The notes under the pieces: model-generated
Database searches by the model: none
Seen by the model: only the letters and a program-made list of their open reading frames with translations
What the model was told of the DNA's origin: nothing
Part shown: in pieces, positions 11,759 to 18,924 of the stretch
Layout: every line of letters starts with the position of its first letter
How positions within the stretch are numbered: position 1 is the first letter of the stretch
Assembly: GCA_035528375.1 (NCBI GenBank)
Contig: DATKYS010000045.1
Location: 1-18,924, forward strand
Origin: a bacterium
GTDB taxonomy: Bacteria > RBG-13-66-14
Length of the DNA: 18,924 nt
Direction of reading: 5' to 3'
Position numbers and translations under genes: made by a program

Positions 11759-13690
11759 TTATTTCTTGTCGTCGTCGTCGAGGACCTCGTAGTCGGCGTC
11801 CACGACGTCGTCCTTATCACCTACGCCGTCGCCCTCGGGCTCGCCGCCCGGCTGACCCGGTCCACCGCCGGGTTGACCGGACTGCGCACCAGCCTGCTGG
11901 TAGAGCTTGGCGGAGAGCTCATTCAGTGCGCCGTTGAGCCCTTCCATGGCCGACCGGACCTCGGCGGTGTCGTCGCCCTTGAGCGCCTCGCGGACCCGCC
12001 CCATGGCGGCTTCAATCTTGGCCTTGTCGTCGGCCGGGACCTTGCCCTCCATGTCCTTCAGGAGCTTCTCCGCGCCGTAGCAGGCGGAGTCGGCCTGGTT
12101 GCGCAGGTCCACATCCTCGCGCTTCTTCCGGTCCTCGTCGGCGTGGCTCTCGGCGTCCTTGACCATCTGGTCTATCTCGTTGTCGGTGAGCCCCGACGAG
12201 GCGGTGATGGTTATCTCCTGCTGCTTGCTGGTGGCCATGTCCTTGGCCGAGACCTTGACGATGCCGTTGGCGTCTATATCGAAGGAGACCTCGATCTGCG
12301 GCACGCCGCGCATGGCGGGCGGGATGCCGGTGAGGTGGAAGCGCCCGATGGTCTTGTTGTACATCGCCATCTCGCGCTCGCCTTGCAGGACGTGGACCTC
12401 CACGGTGGTCTGGTTGTTCTCGGCGGTGGTGAAAATCTGGCTCTTGTGGACCGGGATGGTTGTGTTGCGTTCGATGAGCCGGGTGAATACGCCGCCCAGG
12501 GTTTCGATGCCCAGGGAGAGCGGGGTGACGTCCAGGAGTAGGATGTCGGTCACCTCGCCGGCCAAGATGCCGGCCTGGATGGCGGCACCCACGGCCACCA
12601 CCTCGTCGGGGTTGACGCCCTTGTGCGGCTCGCGCTTGAAGAGCTCCTTGACCTTGGCCTGCACGGCGGGGATGCGGGTGGAGCCGCCGACCAGGATGAC
12701 CTCGTCAATGTCGGCGGGCTTTACGCCGGCGTCGCTCATGGCCTTTTTGCACGGCTCCACGGTGCGCTCCACAAGGTCGTCCACCAGGGACTCGAACACG
12801 GCCCGGGAGAGCTCCACGTTGAGGTGCTTGGGCCCCGAGGCGTCGGCGGTGACGAAGGGCAGGTTTATCGGGGTCCGGGTGACGGTTGAGAGCTCACACT
12901 TGGCCTTCTCGGCGGCGTCCTTGAGCCGCTGGAGCGCCATCTTGTCGGAGCGCAGGTCTATGCCCTGCTCCTTCTTGAACTCGTCGGCGAGCCAGTCTAT
13001 GACCCGCTTGTCGAAGTCGTCGCCGCCCAGGTGGGTGTCGCCGTTGGTGGATTTGACCTCGAAGACGCCGTCGCCGAGCTCGAGGACGCTGACATCGAAG
13101 GTGCCGCCGCCCAGGTCGAAGACGGCGATGGTCTTGTGCTCGGCGCCCTTGTCGAGGCCGTAGGCCAGGGAGGCCGCCGTGGGCTCGTTGACGATGCGCA
13201 GGACCTCGAGGCCGGCGATTTTCCCCGCGTCCTTGGTAGCCTGGCGCTGGGAATCCGAGAAGTAGGCCGGCACGGTGACGACGGCCTTGGTCACCTTCTC
13301 GCCCAGGTAGTCCTCGGCCGTCTGCCGCATCTTCTGCAGAATCATGGCCGAGATTTCCGGCGGGGTGTAGGTCTTGTCGCCTATCTGGACCTGGGCGTCG
13401 CCGTTGGCGGCCTTGACGACCTTGAACGGGACGGTCTTTATCTCCTCGGTGACCTCCTCGAACTTGCGGCCCATGAAGCGCTTGATCGAGAAGACGGTGT
13501 TGTCGGGGTTGGTGATGGCCTGCCGCTTGGCGACCGGCCCCACCAGGCGTTCATCGTCCTTGGTGAAGGCGACGACGCTGGGGGTGGTGCGGCCGCCCTC
13601 GGCGTTGGGGATGACGGTGGGCTCGCCGCCCTCCATCACCGCCACGCAGGAGTTGGTCGTCCCCAGGTCTATTCCGATTACTTTGGACAC
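11759..13690 (-). CDS. dnaK: chaperone protein DnaK (Hsp70)
   Basis: DnaK is the ATP-dependent cytoplasmic chaperone that works with DnaJ and GrpE. It has 643 residues, full length. The nucleotide-binding domain has [14 protein letters not shown] (phosphate 1), [12 protein letters not shown] (phosphate 2) and [12 protein letters not shown] (adenosine). The linker is [15 protein letters not shown]. The substrate-binding domain and helical lid follow, with a Gly/Pro/Gln tail ending [13 protein letters not shown]. The start is GTG 13690, preceded by GGAGGAAA (minus strand, 13696-13703). It lies 68 nt after the secreted hypothetical gene and may be read with it. No CIRCE operator or clear heat-shock promoter is visible. 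The other chaperone genes follow after a 441-nt repeat spacer. Confidence 0.98.
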   Translation of the reverse strand: MSKVIGIDLGTTNSCVAVMEGGEPTVIPNAEGGRTTPSVVAFTKDDERLVGPVAKRQAITNPDNTVFSIKRFMGRKFEEVTEEIKTVPFKVVKAANGDAQVQIGDKTYTPPEISAMILQKMRQTAEDYLGEKVTKAVVTVPAYFSDSQRQATKDAGKIAGLEVLRIVNEPTAASLAYGLDKGAEHKTIAVFDLGGGTFDVSVLELGDGVFEVKSTNGDTHLGGDDFDKRVIDWLADEFKKEQGIDLRSDKMALQRLKDAAEKAKCELSTVTRTPINLPFVTADASGPKHLNVELSRAVFESLVDDLVERTVEPCKKAMSDAGVKPADIDEVILVGGSTRIPAVQAKVKELFKREPHKGVNPDEVVAVGAAIQAGILAGEVTDILLLDVTPLSLGIETLGGVFTRLIERNTTIPVHKSQIFTTAENNQTTVEVHVLQGEREMAMYNKTIGRFHLTGIPPAMRGVPQIEVSFDIDANGIVKVSAKDMATSKQQEITITASSGLTDNEIDQMVKDAESHADEDRKKREDVDLRNQADSACYGAEKLLKDMEGKVPADDKAKIEAAMGRVREALKGDDTAEVRSAMEGLNGALNELSAKLYQQAGAQSGQPGGGPGQPGGEPEGDGVGDKDDVVDADYEVLDDDDKK

Positions 13691-13726
13691 GGGTGTTTCC
13701 TCCGGTATCTCGTATAGTTCGCCGAT

Positions 13727-13760
13727 CCCGGGGCGGCGTATCCGCCCGCGGGTTTTTTTT
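13727..13760 (+). terminator. plus-strand terminator-like hairpin in the dnaK leader
   Basis: CCCG-GGGCGG (13727-13736), loop CGTAT, and CCGCCC-GCGGG (13742-13752) are followed by T8 (13753-13760). The T-tract is on the plus strand, yet both flanking genes are on the minus strand. It therefore would stop antisense transcription. As minus-strand RNA it is only a strong hairpin in the dnaK leader without a U-tract. Confidence 0.55.
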
Positions 13761-14568
13761 AACGTTCGAAGAGCTCGTAGGATTCCGTCCCCGGAATCAG
13801 CCGGCTCTGGAGGTTGAGCTGGTTGAAGCCCTCCCTCAGCTCTATCCGTTTCGAGAAGAGGATGTTCGCGTTTATCTCGCTCTGGGAGGGCTTGCCGCGG
13901 TCCGAAGGCACCAGCGCCACGGCCACGTTGTGCGATCCCGGGTCCACCATCTCGGTGTAGCTGGTGAAGATGAACTTGTTGTACCGGGCCGAGCCGATGA
14001 TGGTGTCTATCTTGTCGTCCACCACCTCGCGCAGCACGTTCCCGTCGTAGAGGATGTAGAAGTAGATGGTCCTGCCGTTGCCGGTCTGGTAGTCGTCGCC
14101 GGTTATGATGATGTTGAGGTTGACCTTCTCCGGGGTCTCCACGACCTCCACGCCGACCGGTTTGGCGGCCATCATCGCCCGCTGCACGTCCTCGTCCATG
14201 TCCAGGTTACGGTAGACCATGTAGTCGTCGGTCTCGACCTTGAAATTGATCCCCGGGGAGGCGATGAGCTTGATGAAGTAGTCCTCGTCGAAATCAATGC
14301 GGGCGAGGTTTATCACGTGGTCCCGTGAGAGCGGCTCGCCCTGGAGGCACAGGTACATGAGCTCCGCATCCACGCGGTAATCGTCGTCCACCAGGACGAC
14401 CTCCTGGGCGCTGAACATGGGTTTGGAGCCGGTTTTTAAGATGGCGTCAATGAGAACTTCGTCCCGGGCTCCGGCGTTCAAGAGGGCCAGGATGTCCCTG
14501 GAATCCAGGGCCTGCGCGGAGAGGACGAGCCCGAGGAGGAAAACGAGTGCGAAGGCTGTTTTACGCAT
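13759..14568 (-). CDS. secreted hypothetical protein with tandem helical repeats
   Basis: 269 residues. The N-terminal signal peptide [18 protein letters not shown] is followed by a helical half and a beta-rich half. The helical half seems to hold two related units. [20 protein letters not shown]...F leads into a second element with a [15 protein letters not shown] turn, and [20 protein letters not shown]...F then leads into [22 protein letters not shown]. The C-terminal half (about 150-269) alternates strands and turns ([33 protein letters not shown]). I recognise no family. Its ATG overlaps the response-regulator stop by 8 nt, so the two are co-expressed. The stop lies 68 nt before dnaK. 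Confidence 0.75.
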   Translation of the reverse strand: MRKTAFALVFLLGLVLSAQALDSRDILALLNAGARDEVLIDAILKTGSKPMFSAQEVVLVDDDYRVDAELMYLCLQGEPLSRDHVINLARIDFDEDYFIKLIASPGINFKVETDDYMVYRNLDMDEDVQRAMMAAKPVGVEVVETPEKVNLNIIITGDDYQTGNGRTIYFYILYDGNVLREVVDDKIDTIIGSARYNKFIFTSYTEMVDPGSHNVAVALVPSDRGKPSQSEINANILFSKRIELREGFNQLNLQSRLIPGTESYELFER

Positions 14569-14992
14569 TATTGGTCCCTTCTTTTACCGGCCCGTAGACG
14601 AATACGGGTCCCATCCGAACCGGAGCCGGCATGTAGGTGGTGAGGACTTCGGCGAGCATCTGCCGCAGGAGGTTTACGCTCACCGGCTTGGGCAGAAATC
14701 CGTAGGCGCCGGCGGCGTACGCGCGCAGGAGCGACTCCCGGGTCGCCGATCCGGTCAGCATCAGCACCGGGAGGCCGGGCTGGCTGACGCGGATCCGCTG
14801 GAGCACCGAAAGACCGCCCCCGAACGGCATCTCGAGGTCCAGGATGGCGAGGTCCAGGGTGGTTTTTTCCAAAAGCCACAGCGCCTCGGCGACGTCCACG
14901 GCCGGCAGGAACCGGCAGCCCCAGCGTTTCAGCATCCGCGCCAGGGAATCGCGGCATTCGCGGTTATCGTCGGCCAAAAGCACGGTGCGCAT
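14561..14992 (-). CDS. single-domain (CheY-like) response regulator
   Basis: 143 residues, a receiver domain only, with no DNA-binding or enzymatic output. The acidic pair is D8-D9 (LLADDN), the phospho-acceptor is D52 (LAILDLEMP), and the switch residues are T80 (LMLTGSA) and K102 (FLPKPV). A 30-residue tail (TTYMPAPVRMGPVFVYGPVKEG) follows the receiver. The ATG at 14992 is chosen because AGGTGAGG precedes it and the receiver starts there. The frame stays open to 15193, but that stretch is not domain-like. No histidine kinase gene is in the window. The translational overlap with the secreted hypothetical protein is unusual for a regulator. Confidence 0.9.
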   Translation of the reverse strand: MRTVLLADDNRECRDSLARMLKRWGCRFLPAVDVAEALWLLEKTTLDLAILDLEMPFGGGLSVLQRIRVSQPGLPVLMLTGSATRESLLRAYAAGAYGFLPKPVSVNLLRQMLAEVLTTYMPAPVRMGPVFVYGPVKEGTNNA

Positions 14993-15242
14993 TGCCCTCA
15001 CCTCGCCCTGGTTCAACGCAATTACCGTACCAGTCCCGCACGGGGGGCGACGCGGGGCGTTGCATCCCGGTTCCGCGACGACGGGTATGGATATTCGAAG
15101 GGTTGTCGCCGTGAGCGGTGCGATCGAACTGTTTGTGGGGCGCATCGCGGCTCCCGGCGGCCCGGAATCCACGGCGGTGCGCCGGCCGCTCACCTGCCAT
15201 TAAGTCGCCCCGCTCCCTCGGCGTGCCATATCGGCACAAATC

Positions 15243-16142
15243 TCACACCAGGTAGCTGACGGCGAAGCCGATCTGGCTCACCACCATGAGAAGGTACATG
15301 TGCTTCCACGACGGATGGTTGCTCTCCGTGGCCAGGCGGTTCGGGTCGGAGAGGATCAGGCTCACTATGTACGCCCCCCAGAGGACGAGGATTCCGGCCA
15401 GGATCGAAAGGGCCGTCGCGTCGCCCTCGAGGACGCCCAGGGCCAGGCCGAGGTACAGCAGGCCGAAGGGGACGACGAAGAAGGGCGCGATTATCCACGC
15501 CGCCCGGCGCACCCCGAACATCACGGGCAGGGTCCGGCAGCCGTACCGGGCGTCTCCCTCCATGTCGGCGAAGTCCTTGGTGGTCGAGGCCCCGAGGATG
15601 AAGAGGAAAAACACGGCGGCGATGAACCAGGGCTCGGCGAACCAGACGGGCTTCACCGCGCTCCAGCCCGCGATTACAAGGAGCCCCCCCCGGGGCAGCG
15701 CCATGGTGAAGTTGGCCGCGAAGGCGTTGCGCTTCGTCCTCAAGGGAGGGCCCGAGTAAGAGTAGGTCACGAGGCAGGTGACCAGGACGATGATAAAAAA
15801 CCGCAGGTTGACCAGGAGCGAGAGGCCGATCGCCGCGATGCAGAACGCGATGCAGGCCGCCGCCGCCCCCGGGAGGGTCACCTCGCCGGTCACCAGGGGC
15901 CGTGTCGGCTTGTTCACCGCGTCTATCTCCCGGTCGAAGATCTGGTTCACCGTGTTGGAGGCCATGTTGAGAGTGGCCGCGGCCAGGGCGCCGAAAAAAA
16001 TCTTCACCGCGAGGCCCCAGGTGAGCCCGATCTCGCCCCCCACGGGGGAGCCCGCGGCGACCAGGGCGAAACAGACGAATCCGAAGAAGGGAGCCAGCAG
16101 GGTGAAGGGCCGCGCCAGCCTCACGTATCCTGAGAAACTCAT
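15243..16142 (-). CDS. UbiA-family prenyltransferase
   Basis: An intramembrane aromatic or glycerol-phosphate prenyltransferase of 299 residues with about eight or nine membrane segments. Both Asp-rich metal-diphosphate motifs are intact: N66-D70-D74 in NQIFDREIDAVNKPTRPLVTG, and D190-D193-D197 in KDFADMEGDARYGCRTLPV. The YSYSGPPLRTKR loop lies between them. The KD-x-x-D-x-E-G-D-x-x-x-G-x-x-TLP form resembles chlorophyll-synthase and geranylgeranylglycerol-phosphate geranylgeranyltransferase branches more than UbiA or MenA proper, so the acceptor is uncertain. The ATG at 16142 follows a weak GGGGGGTG. It appears monocistronic: 250 nt without a gene separate it from the response regulator. Confidence 0.93.
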   Translation of the reverse strand: MSFSGYVRLARPFTLLAPFFGFVCFALVAAGSPVGGEIGLTWGLAVKIFFGALAAATLNMASNTVNQIFDREIDAVNKPTRPLVTGEVTLPGAAAACIAFCIAAIGLSLLVNLRFFIIVLVTCLVTYSYSGPPLRTKRNAFAANFTMALPRGGLLVIAGWSAVKPVWFAEPWFIAAVFFLFILGASTTKDFADMEGDARYGCRTLPVMFGVRRAAWIIAPFFVVPFGLLYLGLALGVLEGDATALSILAGILVLWGAYIVSLILSDPNRLATESNHPSWKHMYLLMVVSQIGFAVSYLV

Positions 16143-16172
16143 CGCACCCCCCGAGTGAAGCGGTAAAGGTCT

Positions 16173-16201
16173 ATTTTACCTTAAAATCCGGGTGCCCTTG
16201 A
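16173..16201 (-). promoter_or_regulatory. weak promoter candidate for the prenyltransferase
   Basis: On the minus strand, TAAAAT (16173-16178) is a fair -10 box. The -35 position (TCAAGG, 17-bp spacer) is poor. The start would be about 25 nt before the ATG. Confidence 0.3.
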
Positions 16202-16308
16202 CCCCCGGGCTCGGGTGCCGGCGGAACGCGATGTACCCGCTCTGAAACCCCTACTAAATTGAGCTTCCGCCCGGATCCAGAAACCCCACATCCGGGGGGG
16301 TCGGCGGG

Positions 16309-16338
16309 TTGACGCGCCTTGAATGTTAGTGGTAAAAT
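16309..16338 (+). promoter_or_regulatory. promoter of the secreted metallopeptidase
   Basis: TTGACG (16309-16314) and TAAAAT (16333-16338) are separated by 18 bp, with an extended -10 TGG directly before the hexamer (16330-16332). The leader to the ATG at 16478 would be about 130 nt. Confidence 0.65.
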
Positions 16339-16477
16339 GCCGGATGGAATTCTCTGCTCTTCGCTTTACCCTCTTTCGACCGCTGGTGACCGGACTTCAC
16401 CGCCCGGGGTGAATATGGCCGCCGGAAAGTTTCTGTATCATTTCCCGTTTCGGCTATTCCAAGAAAGGGGATTTTCA

Positions 16478-18924
16478 ATGCGAACCAAAGGCCTTGCCAT
16501 TCTGATCGCCTTGACGCTGGCGGCCGGAGCTTTCGCCAACACGGCAAGCCCGCCGACCACCATCGAGCTGATCGGGTCGGCCTACGAGCGGGGTGAGCTC
16601 ACCTACACCGACTACGCCCTCTACAAGCTCTACCTCGCCTTCGGCGACGCTGACCGCATCCCCGACGCCTACCGGGGCGACAACAGCCTGGCCGGCGTCT
16701 GCGGCACCATGCTGATCTACGACGCCAACATGTGCGTCCTCAAGGGGCTCTTCGACGAGAGCGACCTGGCCGACGCCCAACTGTACCTCGGACGGCCCAC
16801 CCAGGAAGGCACTCCCGGAGCCAGACGAGGTTACGACATCCCCGGCCCCGACATCCACCACTGGGACACCCCCGAGGGCAACTTCCGCATGTGGTGGGCC
16901 GGCGTGGGGCCCCACGCCCTGTGGTATCCCGAGGATGACAACAGCAACGGCGTTCCCGACATCGTCGAGCTGGTGGCCGAGGGTCTCGAGTACTCCCTCG
17001 GCCTCTTCATTGACGATGCTTGGCTGGGATTCGACTACCCGGTCAAGGACGGCAACTGGTATCCCGAGGGCGCCGACTACGGCTACTGCGACGGCGACAC
17101 CCAGGAGGACTGGGAGCGTTTCGACGCCTACTTCCGCAGTATGGGCGAGGACGGCATGGACCCCGGCGTCATGGCCTACTGCCAGTACGACTACTACTAC
17201 GAGGAGACCCCCGAGGACGACGCCAGCTTCCACATGGCCTTCCGCAACACCGTGGACCCCGACTCGGTGTCGGACGAGGAGAAGACCACCGCCGCCCACG
17301 AGCTGAACCACGGCGTCCAGGGCGGCATTGACGTGGACAGCCCCACCCACCACAAGGAGAAGACCTCGGTCTGGAGCGAGGAGAGGGCCTATCCCCTGGC
17401 CAACGACTACCAGCAAGGCCGCATCGGCACCTTCATGTTGAAAACCCACGTCGGGATCACCCGCGACGAGGACTACTCCTGGTACAACGGCGTCATCTGG
17501 AACCACTACATCGAGAGCCTGTTCTACGAGGACCCGGCGCTGTTCACCTACATGCTGAACACGGAGCAGCAGAAGGACGCCATCCCCATGATCTGGGAGA
17601 ACTACGAGCAGCGCACCGCCGAGGGGACGGAGTACGACTTCAACGACGGCTACGATCAGCTCTTCCGCAAAATCTACCCCGACATGGAGTTCGAGGACGA
17701 CATGGGCGCCCTGGCCTACGCCTACGGCCAGTTCGTCGAGTGGAACTGGTTCACCGGCCAGCGCAGCGCGTCCCGCGGCGGCAACTCGGCCAACAACCAC
17801 GGCTTCTACTACATAGACGACCTGAACACCACCGGCCACTCCTTCAGCAACAGCGGCTTCAGCATCGACTTCCCGTCGGAGCCGACCGCCGTGGCGTACG
17901 ACCTGGTGAACGACGTCGCGCCCGACGGCACCCGCGAGTTCACCGGCGCGCAGGTCGTCTCCGGGGTCGAGGTAGATATGGACAACGAGAACGTGAACAT
18001 CAAAGGTTGCCCCGACGGCCTCGGCTCGGTCTACATGCACGTCCTCCAGCTCGGACCCATCCCCGAGGATATGGTTTACGCCTTCAAGGGCTACCCCGAC
18101 AACGAGGAGGATTCCAAGTTCTGGGGCGGGGTATACATCCTGATGCAGAACGACGCCCGCCAGCATTCCGACCAGACCTCCCCGGACGGCCTCTCGACCG
18201 AGATGAACATCTTCGGCGACAAGGGGATCATCCGCGTCTACGACGCCGCCAAGTACAGCGAGGTCGCGTTCGTCCCCTACGTCCGCCGCGACGTGGGCTC
18301 AGACCTGCAGTTCCTGGTCCGGATCAACGCCGTGGACTCCTCGGACCGCGACGGCCCGAGCTTCCTCCCGTCCAGCGGAGGTGCGCTCCAACTGGCCGTG
18401 ATCCCCGGCCTCACCTCCCACATCGAGTTCACCGCCACCCCCAACGAGCGGCTCTTCGCCTGCCCGCGCTACGACGTGCACTTCACCGAGGTGGACGACA
18501 AGGGCGTTGAGGGGGATACCCATTACTGGGAGCTCAACGGCTTCCAGAACGGCGATACAACCTTCAGAACCTGGGACGACGGTCCCAGCATCTACACCGC
18601 TTTCTGGACGCTCCCCGACTACGACGGCACGGCTGACATAGACGTGACGGCGAGTGACCTGGGGGGCAACATCGGCACGACCTCCTTCGATGGCATTCTT
18701 TCGCAGGCCGACATCGGCGACGACGGCGGAGTGGTCGGCCGCAACGCGCCGGCGACTCTTGAGATACCGGCGGGCGCGGTGGGCCCGGGCGCGCGGGTGC
18801 TGGTGATGGGCCGTCCCGACATCTCCGGCGGTCTGTTGGAGACTTGGGCGCTCAGCTCGGCCCCGACGGACGCCAAGGTGATAGCCTCCCCGGCGGCCCT
18901 GGGCCGCGGGCTGGCGGCCGCCGC
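16478..18924 (+). CDS. secreted zinc metallopeptidase, MXAN_6640-like (3' end outside window)
   Basis: The frame from ATG 16478 is open for 815 codons and runs off the window with no stop. A signal peptide ends near AGAFA. D153-D161 (DDNSNGVPD, followed by IVELVAEGLEYS) is a calcium-loop-like motif typical of MXAN_6640-type putative metalloproteases. The zinc motif is H274-E275-L-N-H278 (AAHELNHGVQ), and E301/E302 in SVWSEERAYPL is a likely third ligand, as in gluzincins. A helical segment (WNHYIESLFYEDPALFTYML...MIWENYE) follows, as in that family. Beyond about residue 430 the protein is beta-rich. Near the right edge APATLEIPAGAVGPGARV looks like the beginning of a ZU5-type IPAGA domain. 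ATG 16478 is preceded by AAAGGGG. Role: extracellular proteolysis, by family inference. Confidence 0.82.
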   Translation, partial: MRTKGLAILIALTLAAGAFANTASPPTTIELIGSAYERGELTYTDYALYKLYLAFGDADRIPDAYRGDNSLAGVCGTMLIYDANMCVLKGLFDESDLADAQLYLGRPTQEGTPGARRGYDIPGPDIHHWDTPEGNFRMWWAGVGPHALWYPEDDNSNGVPDIVELVAEGLEYSLGLFIDDAWLGFDYPVKDGNWYPEGADYGYCDGDTQEDWERFDAYFRSMGEDGMDPGVMAYCQYDYYYEETPEDDASFHMAFRNTVDPDSVSDEEKTTAAHELNHGVQGGIDVDSPTHHKEKTSVWSEERAYPLANDYQQGRIGTFMLKTHVGITRDEDYSWYNGVIWNHYIESLFYEDPALFTYMLNTEQQKDAIPMIWENYEQRTAEGTEYDFNDGYDQLFRKIYPDMEFEDDMGALAYAYGQFVEWNWFTGQRSASRGGNSANNHGFYYIDDLNTTGHSFSNSGFSIDFPSEPTAVAYDLVNDVAPDGTREFTGAQVVSGVEVDMDNENVNIKGCPDGLGSVYMHVLQLGPIPEDMVYAFKGYPDNEEDSKFWGGVYILMQNDARQHSDQTSPDGLSTEMNIFGDKGIIRVYDAAKYSEVAFVPYVRRDVGSDLQFLVRINAVDSSDRDGPSFLPSSGGALQLAVIPGLTSHIEFTATPNERLFACPRYDVHFTEVDDKGVEGDTHYWELNGFQNGDTTFRTWDDGPSIYTAFWTLPDYDGTADIDVTASDLGGNIGTTSFDGILSQADIGDDGGVVGRNAPATLEIPAGAVGPGARVLVMGRPDISGGLLETWALSSAPTDAKVIASPAALGRGLAAA

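Larger units (their letters stand above)
16143..16477. other. 335-nt divergent intergenic region
   Basis: The region lies between the oppositely oriented prenyltransferase and metallopeptidase genes. It holds a weak minus-strand promoter (16173-16201), a good plus-strand promoter (16309-16338), and the metallopeptidase ribosome site AAAGGGG (16464-16470). Nothing else is recognised between 16340 and 16460, which would be the leader of the metallopeptidase mRNA. Confidence 0.65.

Noticed and set aside
14993-15193. 67-residue N-terminal extension of the response regulator
   Set aside because: The receiver domain begins at the ATG at 14992, which has a good ribosome site. The upstream part is not domain-like.
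16475-18166. 563-codon open frame on the minus strand near the right end
   Set aside because: It is a Val/Gly/Leu-rich shadow of the plus-strand metallopeptidase, which has a signal peptide, HELNH motif, ribosome site and promoter.

Overview
The window is high-GC bacterial chromosome. The gene set is that of an anaerobe: a ferredoxin-dependent indolepyruvate oxidoreductase, two rubredoxins, a rubrerythrin and a second ferritin-like diiron protein. A secreted protein ending in a type IX secretion (Por)-like sorting domain, and a large secreted HExxH metallopeptidase, point to an FCB-type or neighbouring candidate phylum such as Coatesbacteria, Fermentibacteria or Eisenbacteria. That placement is inference from gene content and style, not from a marker phylogeny.

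Layout, left to right. Positions 1-4217 (+) hold iorA-iorB, rubredoxin 1, rubredoxin 2 (TTG start, own promoter) and rubrerythrin, closed by a bidirectional terminator. Positions 4233-5756 (-) hold a secreted beta-rich protein with a C-terminal sorting domain. A divergent promoter pair then leads into 5878-8172 (+), a polytopic membrane protein with a degenerate UbiA-like segment and a C-terminal TPR domain. Positions 8173-8551 are a repeat-packed intergenic region. From 8552 to 16142 everything reads on the minus strand. In transcription order this is a UbiA prenyltransferase, a single-domain response regulator overlapping a secreted hypothetical protein, dnaK (GTG start), a second repeat-rich spacer, then roadblock/LC7-grpE-dnaJ with overlapping ORFs, tRNA-Asn with its own promoter and terminator, and the ferritin-like gene. 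From 16478 (+) a secreted metallopeptidase runs off the right edge without a stop codon.

Functionally, IorAB would oxidise aryl-pyruvates and reduce ferredoxin. The rubredoxins and rubrerythrin would form an electron chain to peroxide, and the ferritin-like protein may add to oxygen or iron defence. The DnaK/GrpE/DnaJ set is complete, but a roadblock protein sits inside it and neither hrcA nor a CIRCE operator is visible.

The least ordinary features are a dispersed hairpin family whose stems differ but whose 3' tail (CTAC-A/G-T-ATCG type) is conserved, a 95-bp direct repeat with a 157-bp period, the UbiA-like/TPR fusion, the roadblock gene in the chaperone operon, a missing cluster cysteine in IorA, and a possible relic of a third rubredoxin. 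No CRISPR array, insertion sequence, rRNA or phage module is seen.
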